DNA of 64,000 nucleotides, taken from positions 346,227 to 410,226 of the forward strand of contig NZ_JADPJH010000034.1 in the NCBI RefSeq assembly GCF_023073315.1, in the 5' to 3' direction. Source of the stretch: Bradyrhizobium sp. 1 (GTDB lineage: Bacteria > Pseudomonadota > Alphaproteobacteria > Rhizobiales > Xanthobacteraceae). Each line of letters begins with the position of its first letter. Positions within the stretch are counted from its first letter, which is position 1. Below, piece after piece: positions 26,792-35,527 of this stretch. Both the position numbers and the translations under genes were made by a program. Under the pieces are notes generated by a model. It saw nothing but the letters and a program-made list of their open reading frames with translations, did no database searches and was not told the origin of the DNA.

Positions 26792-27592
26792 ATGAATAGG
26801 GCACGCATAGTCGTCCTGACGGTCGCCATCTGCGCCGGCGGTGTCGCCGCGTATCTGGCGAGCGGCTCGGACAATTCTGCGCCGCCTCCAGCGGCTCCGG
26901 TCGCGCAGCTTCCCACCGTCGACGTGCTGGTCGCCAAGAACGACATCGGCCTCGGCCAGACCGTCAAGCCGGAAGACGTGCAATGGCAGACCTGGCCGGC
27001 CGCAACCGCCAGCGCCACCTTCATCCGCCGCAACGAGCGTCCCGAGGGCGTGACCCAGGTGACCGGCTCGATCGCGCGCGCTCCGTTCATCCAGGGTGAG
27101 CCGATCCGCGACCAGAAGCTGGTCAAGCCCGAAGGCTCCGGCTTCATGGCCGCCATCCTGCCGACCGGCATGCGCGCGATCTCGACCGAGATTTCGCCGG
27201 AAACCGGCGCAGGCGGCTTCATCCTGCCCAACGATCGCGTCGACGTCCTTCTGACCCGCCGCCTCAAGAATCCCGACCAGAGCGGCGGCGCACCTGATGT
27301 CGTCACCTCCGAGATCATCCTGACCAATGTCCGCGTGCTGGCGATCGACCAGGCGCCGAAGGAGAAGGAGGGCCAGAACGCGGTGGTCGGCAAGACCGTG
27401 ACCCTCGAGCTCAATCCGTCGCAGACCCAGGTGCTCACTTCGGGCCGCCAGGCGGGAACGCTGTCGCTGGCGCTGCGCAGCATCGTCGACGTCAAGATGA
27501 GCGAGATCACACTCGACGATTCCGCACAGAAGCGCGATGGCGTTTCGATCATTCGCTACGGCATCCCAAGCTCGACGGCGAAGGCACGATGA
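26792..27592 (+). CDS. cpaB: Flp pilus assembly protein CpaB (RcpC)
   Basis: Periplasmic/inner-membrane Tad assembly component, 266 aa. An N-terminal membrane anchor (about residues 6-24) is followed by an SAF domain (about 45-105: VDVLVAKNDIGLGQTVKPEDVQWQTWP) and the RcpC/CpaB body (GMRAISTEISPETGAGGFILPNDRVDVLLTR). The ATG at 26792 follows a GTGAAG box; a start six codons earlier is possible. Its stop overlaps the cpaC start by 4 bp. Confidence 0.94.
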   Translation: MNRARIVVLTVAICAGGVAAYLASGSDNSAPPPAAPVAQLPTVDVLVAKNDIGLGQTVKPEDVQWQTWPAATASATFIRRNERPEGVTQVTGSIARAPFIQGEPIRDQKLVKPEGSGFMAAILPTGMRAISTEISPETGAGGFILPNDRVDVLLTRRLKNPDQSGGAPDVVTSEIILTNVRVLAIDQAPKEKEGQNAVVGKTVTLELNPSQTQVLTSGRQAGTLSLALRSIVDVKMSEITLDDSAQKRDGVSIIRYGIPSSTAKAR

Positions 27593-29079
27593 GGACTGTC
27601 GATATGAAATGCAGGGCAGATCTGGCGACGATGCGAACCTCTGTGGTTCGCGCCCTGTCGTTCTCGGCCGCCCTTGCGCTGGTGTTCAACCCGGCGCTGA
27701 CCCCCGTGGTCGCCGCCGACTACCGCCCGGTGGCGCAGGTTGCGGCCGACGGCCAGATGAATGCGCGCTTCCTCTCGCTCGGCGTCGGCAAGTCGATCGT
27801 GATCGACCTGCCGCGCGACATCAAGGACGTGCTGGTCGCAGATCCCAAAATCGCCAATGCGGTAGTGCGCTCGGCGCAGCGCGCCTACATCATCGGCGCC
27901 TCGGTCGGCCAGACCAACATCGTGTTCTTCGATTCCGCCGGCCAGCAGATCGCGGCCTATGACATCGCGGTCAAGCGCGACCTCAACGGCGTCCGGGCCG
28001 CGCTGAAGCAGGTGTTGCCAAACTCCGACATCCAGATCGACGGGCTCGGTGACGGCATCATCCTGACCGGCACTGCGGCAAACCCGATGGAGGCGCAGCA
28101 GGCCAACGATCTCGCTGCGCGCCTCACCGGCGATCCCAACAAGGTGGTCAACTCGGTCGTGGTCCGCGGCCGCGACCAGGTCATGCTCAAGGTCACGGTG
28201 GCCGAGGTCCAGCGCAATATCGTCAAGCAGCTCGGCATCGACCTCACCGCGAACCTGAACTACGGCACCTCGGTCGTAAGCTTCACCAACTCCAATCCAT
28301 TCACGGCTCTCGGCCGCAACCTCGTCGACGGCAACAATCTGACCACGAAGTTCGGCGCGACGCCGTCAGTGCAGGCCACCCTGCGCGCGATGGAAACCGC
28401 GGGCGTGATCCGGACGCTGGCCGAGCCGAACCTGACCGCGATCTCCGGTGAGTCCGCGACCTTCATCGCCGGCGGCGAATTCCCGGTGCCGGCAGGCTAT
28501 GCTTGCGACCCGACCACGCATGTCTGTACCACCCAGATCAGCTTCAAGAAGTTCGGCATCTCGCTCAACTTCACCCCCATCGTCCTGACCGAAGGCAAGA
28601 TCAGCCTGCGGGTGATGACCGAGGTCTCGGAGCTGTCGAACGAAAATGCGATCACCCTGTCCCAGGCCGTGACCTCGACGGCCGTGAACTCGCTGACGGT
28701 GCCCTCGATCAGGACTCGCCGCGCCGAGACCTCGCTGGAGATTCCCTCCGGCGGCGCGATGGCGATGGCCGGCCTGATCCAGCAGCAGACCAAGCAGGCG
28801 GTGAGCGGATTACCGGGACTGATGCAGCTCCCGGTCTTGGGCACGCTGTTCCGCAGCCGGGACTTCGTCAACAACGCAACCGAGCTGGTCGTGATCGTGA
28901 CGCCCTATATCGTCCGCGCAGTGGCGCAGAAGGACCTGTCGCGGCCGGATGACGGCTTCTCGGCGCCCGCCGATCCGCAGGCCGAGCTGATCGGCAACAT
29001 CAACCGCATCTACGGCGTGCCCGGTAAAACCGAGCCGGCACGCAACTACCGCGGCACCTACGGTTTCATCACCGATTGA
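27589..29079 (+). CDS. cpaC: Outer-membrane secretin CpaC (RcpA)
   Basis: Forms the outer-membrane pore of the Tad pilus. 496 aa: signal peptide (about 1-45 ending VVAAD), secretin N-terminal pilus domain (about 60-130), BON-like middle (VRAALKQVLPNSDIQIDGLGDGIILTG), and the secretin barrel with VRTLAEPNLTAISGESATFIAGGEFPVP and the C-terminal TELVVIVTPYIV motif. Two Cys (ACDPTTHVC) sit in a short insertion in the barrel. ATG at 27589 overlaps the cpaB stop (ATGA); a start at an internal ATG would shorten the signal peptide. Confidence 0.95.
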   Translation: MRTVDMKCRADLATMRTSVVRALSFSAALALVFNPALTPVVAADYRPVAQVAADGQMNARFLSLGVGKSIVIDLPRDIKDVLVADPKIANAVVRSAQRAYIIGASVGQTNIVFFDSAGQQIAAYDIAVKRDLNGVRAALKQVLPNSDIQIDGLGDGIILTGTAANPMEAQQANDLAARLTGDPNKVVNSVVVRGRDQVMLKVTVAEVQRNIVKQLGIDLTANLNYGTSVVSFTNSNPFTALGRNLVDGNNLTTKFGATPSVQATLRAMETAGVIRTLAEPNLTAISGESATFIAGGEFPVPAGYACDPTTHVCTTQISFKKFGISLNFTPIVLTEGKISLRVMTEVSELSNENAITLSQAVTSTAVNSLTVPSIRTRRAETSLEIPSGGAMAMAGLIQQQTKQAVSGLPGLMQLPVLGTLFRSRDFVNNATELVVIVTPYIVRAVAQKDLSRPDDGFSAPADPQAELIGNINRIYGVPGKTEPARNYRGTYGFITD

Positions 29080-29099
29080 AGCGGAACGGGGACTTCACG

Positions 29100-29834
29100 A
29101 TGACCACAAGACCACCCCAGCTTCGCAAACGCGCCACCGGCCTCGGTGGCGCGCTCGTCGGCATCGCGCTTGCGCTCGGCGGCTGTCAGCACGACGAGGC
29201 GGCGACCGCCTCCATTCCCGACGACTACAAGCAGCGTCATCCGATCGCGATCGAGGAACAGAACCGCTCGATCGTCGTCTTCGTCGGCCATGCCCGCGGC
29301 GGCTTGAGCGCCGCCCAACGCGCCGACGTGATGGGCCTGGCATCGGCCTGGCTGCACGAAGGCACCGGCGCCATCCATATCGACACCCCGTCCGGCACGC
29401 CCAACGCGCGCCCGGTCGCCGAAACGATGCGTGAGATCCAGGCGATGCTGGCAGCCGCGGGCATTCCGCCGCGCGGCGTAACCGTTCGCACCTACCAGCC
29501 GGAAGACAAGCGCTTCCTGCCGCCGATCCGGCTGACTTATTCCAGGATCGCCGCCGTCGCCGGTCCCTGCGGGCTGTGGCCGGAGGACATCGGTCCCTCG
29601 ATGAAGAACAAGAGCTGGTTCGAGAACAAGGATTACTACAATTACGGCTGCTCCTATCAGCGCAACATGGCGGCCATGATCGACAATCCGGCGGATCTCG
29701 AGCAGCCGCGTTCCGAAACGCCGTCCTACACGACACGACGCACCGCGGCATTCGAGAAGTATCGCAAGGGAAATCCGACCGCGGTTACCTATCCTGAGGC
29801 CGAAAAGGCCAAACTCAGCGACACCGGCAAATGA
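29100..29834 (+). CDS. cpaD: Pilus assembly lipoprotein CpaD
   Basis: Outer-membrane lipoprotein of the Tad system, needed for secretin function. The lipobox ALGGC puts lipidation at Cys29 when translation starts at ATG 29100; an upstream TTG at 29076 would overlap cpaC. The CpaD family body is visible (VFVGHARGGLSAAQRADVMGLASAW, GVTVRTYQPED, and the C-terminal NYGCSYQRNMAAMIDNPADLEQPR). 244 aa. The stop overlaps cpaE by 4 bp. Confidence 0.93.
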   Translation: MTTRPPQLRKRATGLGGALVGIALALGGCQHDEAATASIPDDYKQRHPIAIEEQNRSIVVFVGHARGGLSAAQRADVMGLASAWLHEGTGAIHIDTPSGTPNARPVAETMREIQAMLAAAGIPPRGVTVRTYQPEDKRFLPPIRLTYSRIAAVAGPCGLWPEDIGPSMKNKSWFENKDYYNYGCSYQRNMAAMIDNPADLEQPRSETPSYTTRRTAAFEKYRKGNPTAVTYPEAEKAKLSDTGK

Positions 29835-31099
29835 TCAGTTACGCTCGCCAGACACCAGAAGAGCAGCCGGATGCATCTCTCCCGCCGGTCGAGGAGCATA
29901 TTGCGCCCGCACCGCGCGTTTCGGTCCAGGCCTTCTGCGAGACCGTGGAGACCGCTGCCGCGGTGCAGTCGGCCGGCGAGGATCGCCGTCTCGGCAAGGC
30001 CCATTTAAAGATCCAGATGGGCGGCATGGCGGCCGCGATCGAAGCCTACCGCTCGGCCCCCACGCCAAACGTGATCGTGCTCGAGAGCGACGCCCGCAAC
30101 GACATCCTCGGCGGGCTCGACCATCTCGCTACCGTCTGCGACGCCGGCACCCGCGTCGTCGTGATCGGCCGCATCAACGATGTCATGCTCTATCGCGAGT
30201 TGGTGCGCCGCGGCGTCAGCGACTACGTGCTTGCGCCGGTCGGCGCGATCGACGTCGTGCGCTCGATCTGCAACCTGTTCTCGGCGCCGGAAGCCAAGGC
30301 GGTCGGCCGCATCATCGCCGTGGTCGGAGCCAAGGGCGGCGTCGGCGCCTCCACCATCTCACACAACGTCGCCTGGGCGATTGCGCGCGACCTCGCGATG
30401 GACGCGGTCGTAGCCGATCTCGACCTTGCCTTCGGCACCGCCGGCCTCGACTACAACCAGGACCCGCCGCAGGGCATTGCAGACGCCGTGTTCTCGCCCG
30501 ACCGCGTCGATACGGCCTTCATCGACCGCCTGCTGTCGAAATGCACCGACCATCTCAGCCTGCTGGCGGCGCCGGCGACGCTCGACCGGGTCTATGATTT
30601 CGGCATTGACGCCTTCGACGCCGTGTTCGACACGCTGCGCTCCACCATGCCCTGCATCGTGCTGGACGTCCCGCACCAATGGTCGGGCTGGACCAAGCGC
30701 GCCCTGATCGGAGCCGACGACATCCTGATCGTGGCGGCGCCCGACCTTGCCAATTTGCGCAATACCAAGAACCTGTTCGACCTGCTGAAGGCCTCGCGCC
30801 CGAACGACCGGCCGCCGCTCTACTGCCTGAACCAGGTCGGCATCCCGAAAAGGCCCGAAATCGCCGCTGCGGAGTTCGCCAAGGCGATCGAGAGCCAGCC
30901 GGTCGTCTCGATCCCGTTCGAGCCGCAGATCTTCGGGTCGGCCGCAAACAACGGCCAGATGATCGCGGAGATCTCCGCTAACCACAAGTCGATCGAGATG
31001 TTCCTTCAGATCGCCCAGCGCCTGACCGGGCGCAGCGAGACGAAGAAACAAAAGTCGTCCTTGCTTTCACCCCTGATTGAGAAGTTGCGCGGAAAATAA
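29831..31099 (+). CDS. cpaE: Pilus assembly ATPase-like localisation protein CpaE (TadZ)
   Basis: MinD/ParA-type protein that positions the Tad machine at the pole. Residues 30-150 form a receiver-like domain (NVIVLESDARNDILGGL, VVVIGRINDVMLYRELVRRGVSDYVLAPV). The ATPase part starts with the deviant Walker A KGGVGAST (168-175) followed by VVADLDLAFGTAGLDYNQDP. 422 aa, full length. It overlaps cpaD by 4 bp and lies 21 bp before cpaF. Confidence 0.94.
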   Translation: MISYARQTPEEQPDASLPPVEEHIAPAPRVSVQAFCETVETAAAVQSAGEDRRLGKAHLKIQMGGMAAAIEAYRSAPTPNVIVLESDARNDILGGLDHLATVCDAGTRVVVIGRINDVMLYRELVRRGVSDYVLAPVGAIDVVRSICNLFSAPEAKAVGRIIAVVGAKGGVGASTISHNVAWAIARDLAMDAVVADLDLAFGTAGLDYNQDPPQGIADAVFSPDRVDTAFIDRLLSKCTDHLSLLAAPATLDRVYDFGIDAFDAVFDTLRSTMPCIVLDVPHQWSGWTKRALIGADDILIVAAPDLANLRNTKNLFDLLKASRPNDRPPLYCLNQVGIPKRPEIAAAEFAKAIESQPVVSIPFEPQIFGSAANNGQMIAEISANHKSIEMFLQIAQRLTGRSETKKQKSSLLSPLIEKLRGK

Positions 31100-31120
31100 G
31101 CCGCCGCAAGGAGTCGTTAA

Positions 31121-32584
31121 GTGTTCGGTAAGCGTAGCGGAACAGACACCGATACTCGGGCTCCCAAGCTCGGCGCCGTGTCGCCAGAGCCTGCCCCGGC
31201 TCCGGCGCCGACGGTGTCGCGCGCGCCGCCCCCGCCGGCCGTCGCCTCGCCGCCGCTCGCCCCGGCCAGGCCTGCGCCGACCATGGAGGCCCGCCGCTCG
31301 GATAATTATTACGAGGTCAAGGCGACCATCTTCGGCGCTCTGATCGAGGCCATCGACCTCGCCCAGCTTGCCAAGCTTGACTCCGAGTCCGCGCGCGAGG
31401 AAATCCGCGACATCGTCAACGAGATCATCGCGATCAAGAACATCGTGATGTCGATCGCCGAGCAGGAAGAGCTGCTCGACGATATCTGCAACGACGTGCT
31501 GGGCTACGGTCCGCTGGAGCCGCTGCTGTCGCGCGACGACATCGCCGACATCATGGTCAACGGCGCCAACACCGTCTTCATCGAAGTCAACGGCAAGATC
31601 CAGAAGACCGGAATCCGCTTTCGCGACAACCAGCAGCTGCTCAACATCTGCCAGCGCATCGTCAGCCAGGTCGGCCGGCGCGTCGACGAATCCTCGCCGA
31701 TCTGCGACGCGCGCCTCGCCGACGGCTCCCGCGTCAACGCCATCGTGCAGCCGCTGTCGATCGACGGCCCCACGCTCACCATCCGCAAATTCAAAAAGGA
31801 CAAGCTGACGCTGGATCAGCTCGTCAAGTTCGGCGCGATCTCGCCGGAAGGCGCCGAAATCCTCCAGATCATCGGCCGCGTCCGCTGCAACGTGCTGATC
31901 TCCGGCGGCACCGGCTCGGGCAAGACCACGCTGCTCAACTGCATGACCAACTATATCGAGCACGACGAGCGCGTCATCACCTGCGAGGACGCCGCCGAGC
32001 TTCAGCTGCAGCAGCCCCATGTGGTCCGGCTGGAAACCCGCCCGCCCAATATCGAGGGCGAGGGCCAGGTCACCATGCGGGAACTGGTGCGCAACTGCCT
32101 GCGTATGCGCCCCGAACGCATCATCGTCGGCGAAGTCCGCGGACCCGAGGCGTTCGACCTGCTCCAAGCCATGAACACCGGCCACGACGGCTCGATGGGC
32201 ACGCTGCACGCCAACAATCCGCGCGAAGCGCTATCGCGGTGCGAATCCATGATCACGATGGGTGGCTTTTCGCTTCCATCGCGAACAATTCGCGAGATGA
32301 TCTGCGCCTCGATCGACGTCATCGTCCAGGCCGCGCGCCTGCGCGACGGTTCGCGCCGCATCACCCACATCACCGAGGTGATGGGCATGGAAGGCGACAC
32401 CATCATCACCCAGGACGTCTTCCTCTACGACATGATCGGCGAGGACGCCAACGGCAAGATCATCGGCCGGCACCGCTCGACCGGCATCGGCCGCCCGAAA
32501 TTCTGGGAACGCGCCCGCTATTACGGCGAAGAGAAGCGCCTTGCCGCGGCGCTCGACGCCGCGGAAGTGGCGCCTCCGACGTGA
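31121..32584 (+). CDS. cpaF: Pilus assembly ATPase CpaF (TadA)
   Basis: Secretion-type hexameric ATPase that drives Flp pilus extension (and probably retraction). A Pro/Ala-rich disordered N terminus (about 15-55) precedes an N-terminal domain; Walker A is GGTGSGKTT (262-270), followed by ITCEDAAELQLQQPHVVRLETRPPN (Asp box), GEVRGPEAFDLLQAMNTGHDGS and the His-box TLHANNPREA. The start is GTG at 31121 after AAGGAG. 487 aa. Confidence 0.96.
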   Translation: MFGKRSGTDTDTRAPKLGAVSPEPAPAPAPTVSRAPPPPAVASPPLAPARPAPTMEARRSDNYYEVKATIFGALIEAIDLAQLAKLDSESAREEIRDIVNEIIAIKNIVMSIAEQEELLDDICNDVLGYGPLEPLLSRDDIADIMVNGANTVFIEVNGKIQKTGIRFRDNQQLLNICQRIVSQVGRRVDESSPICDARLADGSRVNAIVQPLSIDGPTLTIRKFKKDKLTLDQLVKFGAISPEGAEILQIIGRVRCNVLISGGTGSGKTTLLNCMTNYIEHDERVITCEDAAELQLQQPHVVRLETRPPNIEGEGQVTMRELVRNCLRMRPERIIVGEVRGPEAFDLLQAMNTGHDGSMGTLHANNPREALSRCESMITMGGFSLPSRTIREMICASIDVIVQAARLRDGSRRITHITEVMGMEGDTIITQDVFLYDMIGEDANGKIIGRHRSTGIGRPKFWERARYYGEEKRLAAALDAAEVAPPT

Positions 32585-32600
32585 GGAGCTCAGCACGGCC

Positions 32601-33578
32601 ATGAACATGCAGGTCCTCGCCCTCGCCTTCCTCGCCACCGCCGCCGTCGGCGGCATCGCCTGGGTCTTCCTTTATCCGCTGCTGTCCGGAGAGCGGAAGG
32701 CCGAGAACCGCCGCGCCTCGATCTCGCGCGCCGATGCGCCCGCGGCCAAGCAGACCGAGAAGAGCCAGCGATCGCGCCGTGAGCAGGTCGAGACCTCGCT
32801 GAAGGATCTCGAGGCACGGCGCCAGCAGGAGAAGAGCGTTCCGCTCAGCGTCCGCCTGTCACAGGCAGGGCTCGACTGGACGCCACAGAAATTCTGGATC
32901 GTGTCCGCCGTCGTGGCGGGCGCGCTGTTCGCGGCCGCCATGTTCGTCAGTGGTGGCCTGCTCGGCGCCGCGGGGCTTGCCTTTGCCGGCGGCTTCGGCC
33001 TGCCGCGCTGGGCACTCGGCTTCCTGAAGAAGCGCCGCGAAAGCAAGTTCCTGGCATCGCTGCCCGATGCGGTCGACATCATCGTCCGCGGCATCAAGGC
33101 CGGCCTGCCATTGTTCGAATCGATCAAGGTCGTCGCTGCGGACGCGCCCGAGCCGCTGCGCAGCGAGTTTCTGGCCATCATCGAGACACAGGCGATCGGC
33201 ATGCCACTGGGTGAAGCCTGTACGCGCCTCTACGAGCGCATGCCGCTGCCGGAAGCCAACTTTTTCGGAATCGTCATCTCGATCCAGCAGAAGTCGGGCG
33301 GCAACCTCTCCGAAGCGCTGGGCAACCTCTCCAAGGTGCTGCGCGACCGCAAGAAGATGAAGGAAAAGATCCAGGCGATGTCGATGGAAGCCAAGGCTTC
33401 GGCCGGCATCATCGGCTCGCTGCCGCCGATCGTGATGTTCCTCGTCTATCTGACGACGCCGCACTACATCTCGATTCTGTGGACCCATCCCACCGGCCAG
33501 CTGATGCTGGTCGGCTGCGTCGTCTGGATGTCGATCGGCATCATGGTGATGAAGAAGATGATCAACTTCGATTTCTGA
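32601..33578 (+). CDS. tadB: Tad inner-membrane platform protein TadB
   Basis: GspF-like polytopic platform protein that pairs with TadC. An N-terminal membrane segment (about 1-22), a charged linker, a hydrophobic pair (about 95-130), the T2SSF domain (LPDAVDIIVRGIKAGLPLFESIKVVA and IQQKSGGNLSEALGNLSKVLRDRKKMKEKIQAMSMEAKAS) and C-terminal membrane helices are seen. The ATG at 32601 follows GAGGAG in the cpaF stop region. 325 aa. Confidence 0.94.
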   Translation: MNMQVLALAFLATAAVGGIAWVFLYPLLSGERKAENRRASISRADAPAAKQTEKSQRSRREQVETSLKDLEARRQQEKSVPLSVRLSQAGLDWTPQKFWIVSAVVAGALFAAAMFVSGGLLGAAGLAFAGGFGLPRWALGFLKKRRESKFLASLPDAVDIIVRGIKAGLPLFESIKVVAADAPEPLRSEFLAIIETQAIGMPLGEACTRLYERMPLPEANFFGIVISIQQKSGGNLSEALGNLSKVLRDRKKMKEKIQAMSMEAKASAGIIGSLPPIVMFLVYLTTPHYISILWTHPTGQLMLVGCVVWMSIGIMVMKKMINFDF

Positions 33579-33587
33579 CGGTGCAAT

Positions 33588-34562
33588 ATGGTCGATTTCC
33601 TCATCACGAGACTGCATGACGTCCGCTTCATGACCATGCTGCTGGCGGCTGTCGCCGCCAGCGCCACCGTCTATACGCTGGTGATGCCGCTGTTCGCCGG
33701 CGAAGGTCTTTCCAAGCGCATGAAGGCGGTGGCGAGCGAGCGCGAGCGCATCCGGCAGCGCGAACGCGAGCGCCTCAACAAGAGCGAGAAGGTCACGCTA
33801 CGCCAGACGCCCAAACAGCTCGTCTCCAAGGTCGTCGACGACTTCAACCTCACCAAATGGCTCGCGCAGGAAGCCGCGCGCGACAAGCTCATCATGGCGG
33901 GTTATCGCGGCCAGGCGCCCTACATCACCTTCCTGTTCGCCCGCATGGTGGCCCCGCTCGTGCTGTTCGTCGGCTCGGTCGTCTACGTGTTCCTGATCGC
34001 GCACATGGAAAAGCCGATGCCCGTCAAGATCGGCATCTGCGTCGGTGCCGCCTATCTCGGCCTCCAGGCGCCGATGCTGTTCCTCAGGAACGCGATCTCC
34101 AAGCGCCAGCTCTCGATCAAGCGCGCCTTTCCCGACGCGCTCGACCTGCTGCTGATCTGTATCGAATCCGGCATGTCGGTCGAAATGGCGTTTCGCAAGG
34201 TCGCCGTCGAAATCGTGGGCCAGTCGATCGCGCTGTCGGAGGAATTCACGCTGACCACGGCCGAGCTGTCCTATTTGCAGGACCGCAAGGTCGCCTATGA
34301 GAATCTGGCACGGCGCACCGGGCTCGAGGGCGTCAAGTCGGTGTGTCTCGCGCTTCAGCAGGCGGAACGTTACGGCACCCCGCTCGGGCATTCTCTGCGC
34401 GTCATGGCGCAGGAAAACCGCGACATGCGCATGAACGAGGCCGAGAAGAAGGCCGCCGCGCTGCCGCCGAAGCTGACGGTGCCGATGATCCTGTTCTTCC
34501 TGCCGGTGCTGTTCGTCGTCATCCTCGGGCCGACCGCCATCAAGATCACCGAGCTGCAATAA
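33588..34562 (+). CDS. tadC: Tad inner-membrane platform protein TadC
   Basis: Partner of TadB in the inner-membrane platform, 324 aa, with the T2SSF domain around residues 180-290 (FPDALDLLLICIESGMSVEMAFRKVA; QAERYGTPLGHSLRVMAQENRDMRMNEAEKKAAALPPKLTVPMILFFLP). Three to four membrane helices flank it. It starts 9 bp after tadB. After its stop an inverted repeat (34572-34591) could end transcription from both this gene and convergent tadD. Confidence 0.94.
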   Translation: MVDFLITRLHDVRFMTMLLAAVAASATVYTLVMPLFAGEGLSKRMKAVASERERIRQRERERLNKSEKVTLRQTPKQLVSKVVDDFNLTKWLAQEAARDKLIMAGYRGQAPYITFLFARMVAPLVLFVGSVVYVFLIAHMEKPMPVKIGICVGAAYLGLQAPMLFLRNAISKRQLSIKRAFPDALDLLLICIESGMSVEMAFRKVAVEIVGQSIALSEEFTLTTAELSYLQDRKVAYENLARRTGLEGVKSVCLALQQAERYGTPLGHSLRVMAQENRDMRMNEAEKKAAALPPKLTVPMILFFLPVLFVVILGPTAIKITELQ

Positions 34563-34571
34563 GGCGAGCGG

Positions 34572-34591
34572 CGGACCGCTAGCGGTCTGCG
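34572..34591. terminator. Inverted repeat between convergent tadC and tadD
   Basis: GCGGACCGC (34572-34580) and GCGGTCTGC (34583-34591) pair over nine positions with one G-T wobble. There is no T-run, so termination activity is uncertain, but it lies in the 53-bp gap where both transcripts must end. Confidence 0.4.
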
Positions 34592-34615
34592 GTCGGCGTC
34601 AGGAACTAAATCTGA

Positions 34616-35437
34616 TCAGTCGGGCTGGCTGAGTGAGGCGACCGGCGTCCGCTTCTGCGCGCCACGCGGAGCCTCATTGCGGTTCAGCATTTCCTTGAGG
34701 TACGCGACATTGGCCGCGGCCTGGTCCGGCGGCAGATCTGCCTTCACGATGGTCTCGGCTTCCGCGAAGCGGCCCTGGAGGCCGACGACCAGGCCGAGAT
34801 TTTGCCGCACCCGGCTGCTGGCACGCGGCGAGGCGTAGGCCTGCCGCAGCGCCTCTTCGGCCTTGGGCAGATCCCTCGACAGCATGTAGGACAGGCCGAC
34901 ATTGGAAAGCACGCCGGGATCACCCGGCGCGATCTTCAGCGCGCTCGCATAGTAGGAACGCGCTTCGTCGTGACGGCCCATCTGGTCGAGCGCGGTCCCC
35001 TGCACCGAGAGCAGGCGCCAGTCCGGATTGTCGGGCGAATGCGCCTTCGACAGCACGTCGAAGGCCTGCTGGAAATTACCGTTGTCGGCGAGCGCGCGGC
35101 CATACTGGGCGAGCAGCGCCTTGTTGCCGGGATTGGCGATGGTGGCCTGCTCGAGCACGGCGGCGGCCTGGGCGCGCTGACCGTTGGCGCGCAAGGCCTG
35201 GCCATAGGCGAGCGCGGCCTCGGCGTCCTTGGGGTTGGCGCGGTAGCGCTCGCCATAGACTTCGACGGCGCGCGCGGGATCGCTGGACGGGGCGGGAGCG
35301 GCCTCCGCGTGCGACCCGATCGAGCCGGTGACGTCGGAGAGCTTCGACATTGCCGTGCAGCCACCAAGACTCATGGCCACCACCGCGACAAGCGAGGCAG
35401 ACGCGAGAAGCCGGGCAGGACTGAACCGTTGACGCAT
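34616..35437 (-). CDS. tadD: Tetratricopeptide lipoprotein TadD
   Basis: Pilotin-like outer-membrane lipoprotein of the Tad system, 273 aa. The lipobox SLGGC puts lipidation at Cys27. Four to five TPR-like helical repeats follow (about 60-245; for example DAEAALAYGQALRANGQRAQAAAVLEQA and PGVLSNVGLSYMLSRDLPKAEEALRQAY). It is on the opposite strand from the rest of the plus-strand tad operon, at its 3' end, so it has its own promoter in 35438-35527. Confidence 0.88.
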   Translation of the reverse strand: MRQRFSPARLLASASLVAVVAMSLGGCTAMSKLSDVTGSIGSHAEAAPAPSSDPARAVEVYGERYRANPKDAEAALAYGQALRANGQRAQAAAVLEQATIANPGNKALLAQYGRALADNGNFQQAFDVLSKAHSPDNPDWRLLSVQGTALDQMGRHDEARSYYASALKIAPGDPGVLSNVGLSYMLSRDLPKAEEALRQAYASPRASSRVRQNLGLVVGLQGRFAEAETIVKADLPPDQAAANVAYLKEMLNRNEAPRGAQKRTPVASLSQPD

Positions 35438-35527
35438 GACGCTTTAACTCTCGAGCGGATGGATCGAGCCGAACGCGTCAGCAATAGTCTGTTAACCCTA
35501 ATGGCCGGTTAACGCCGTCCCCACCCC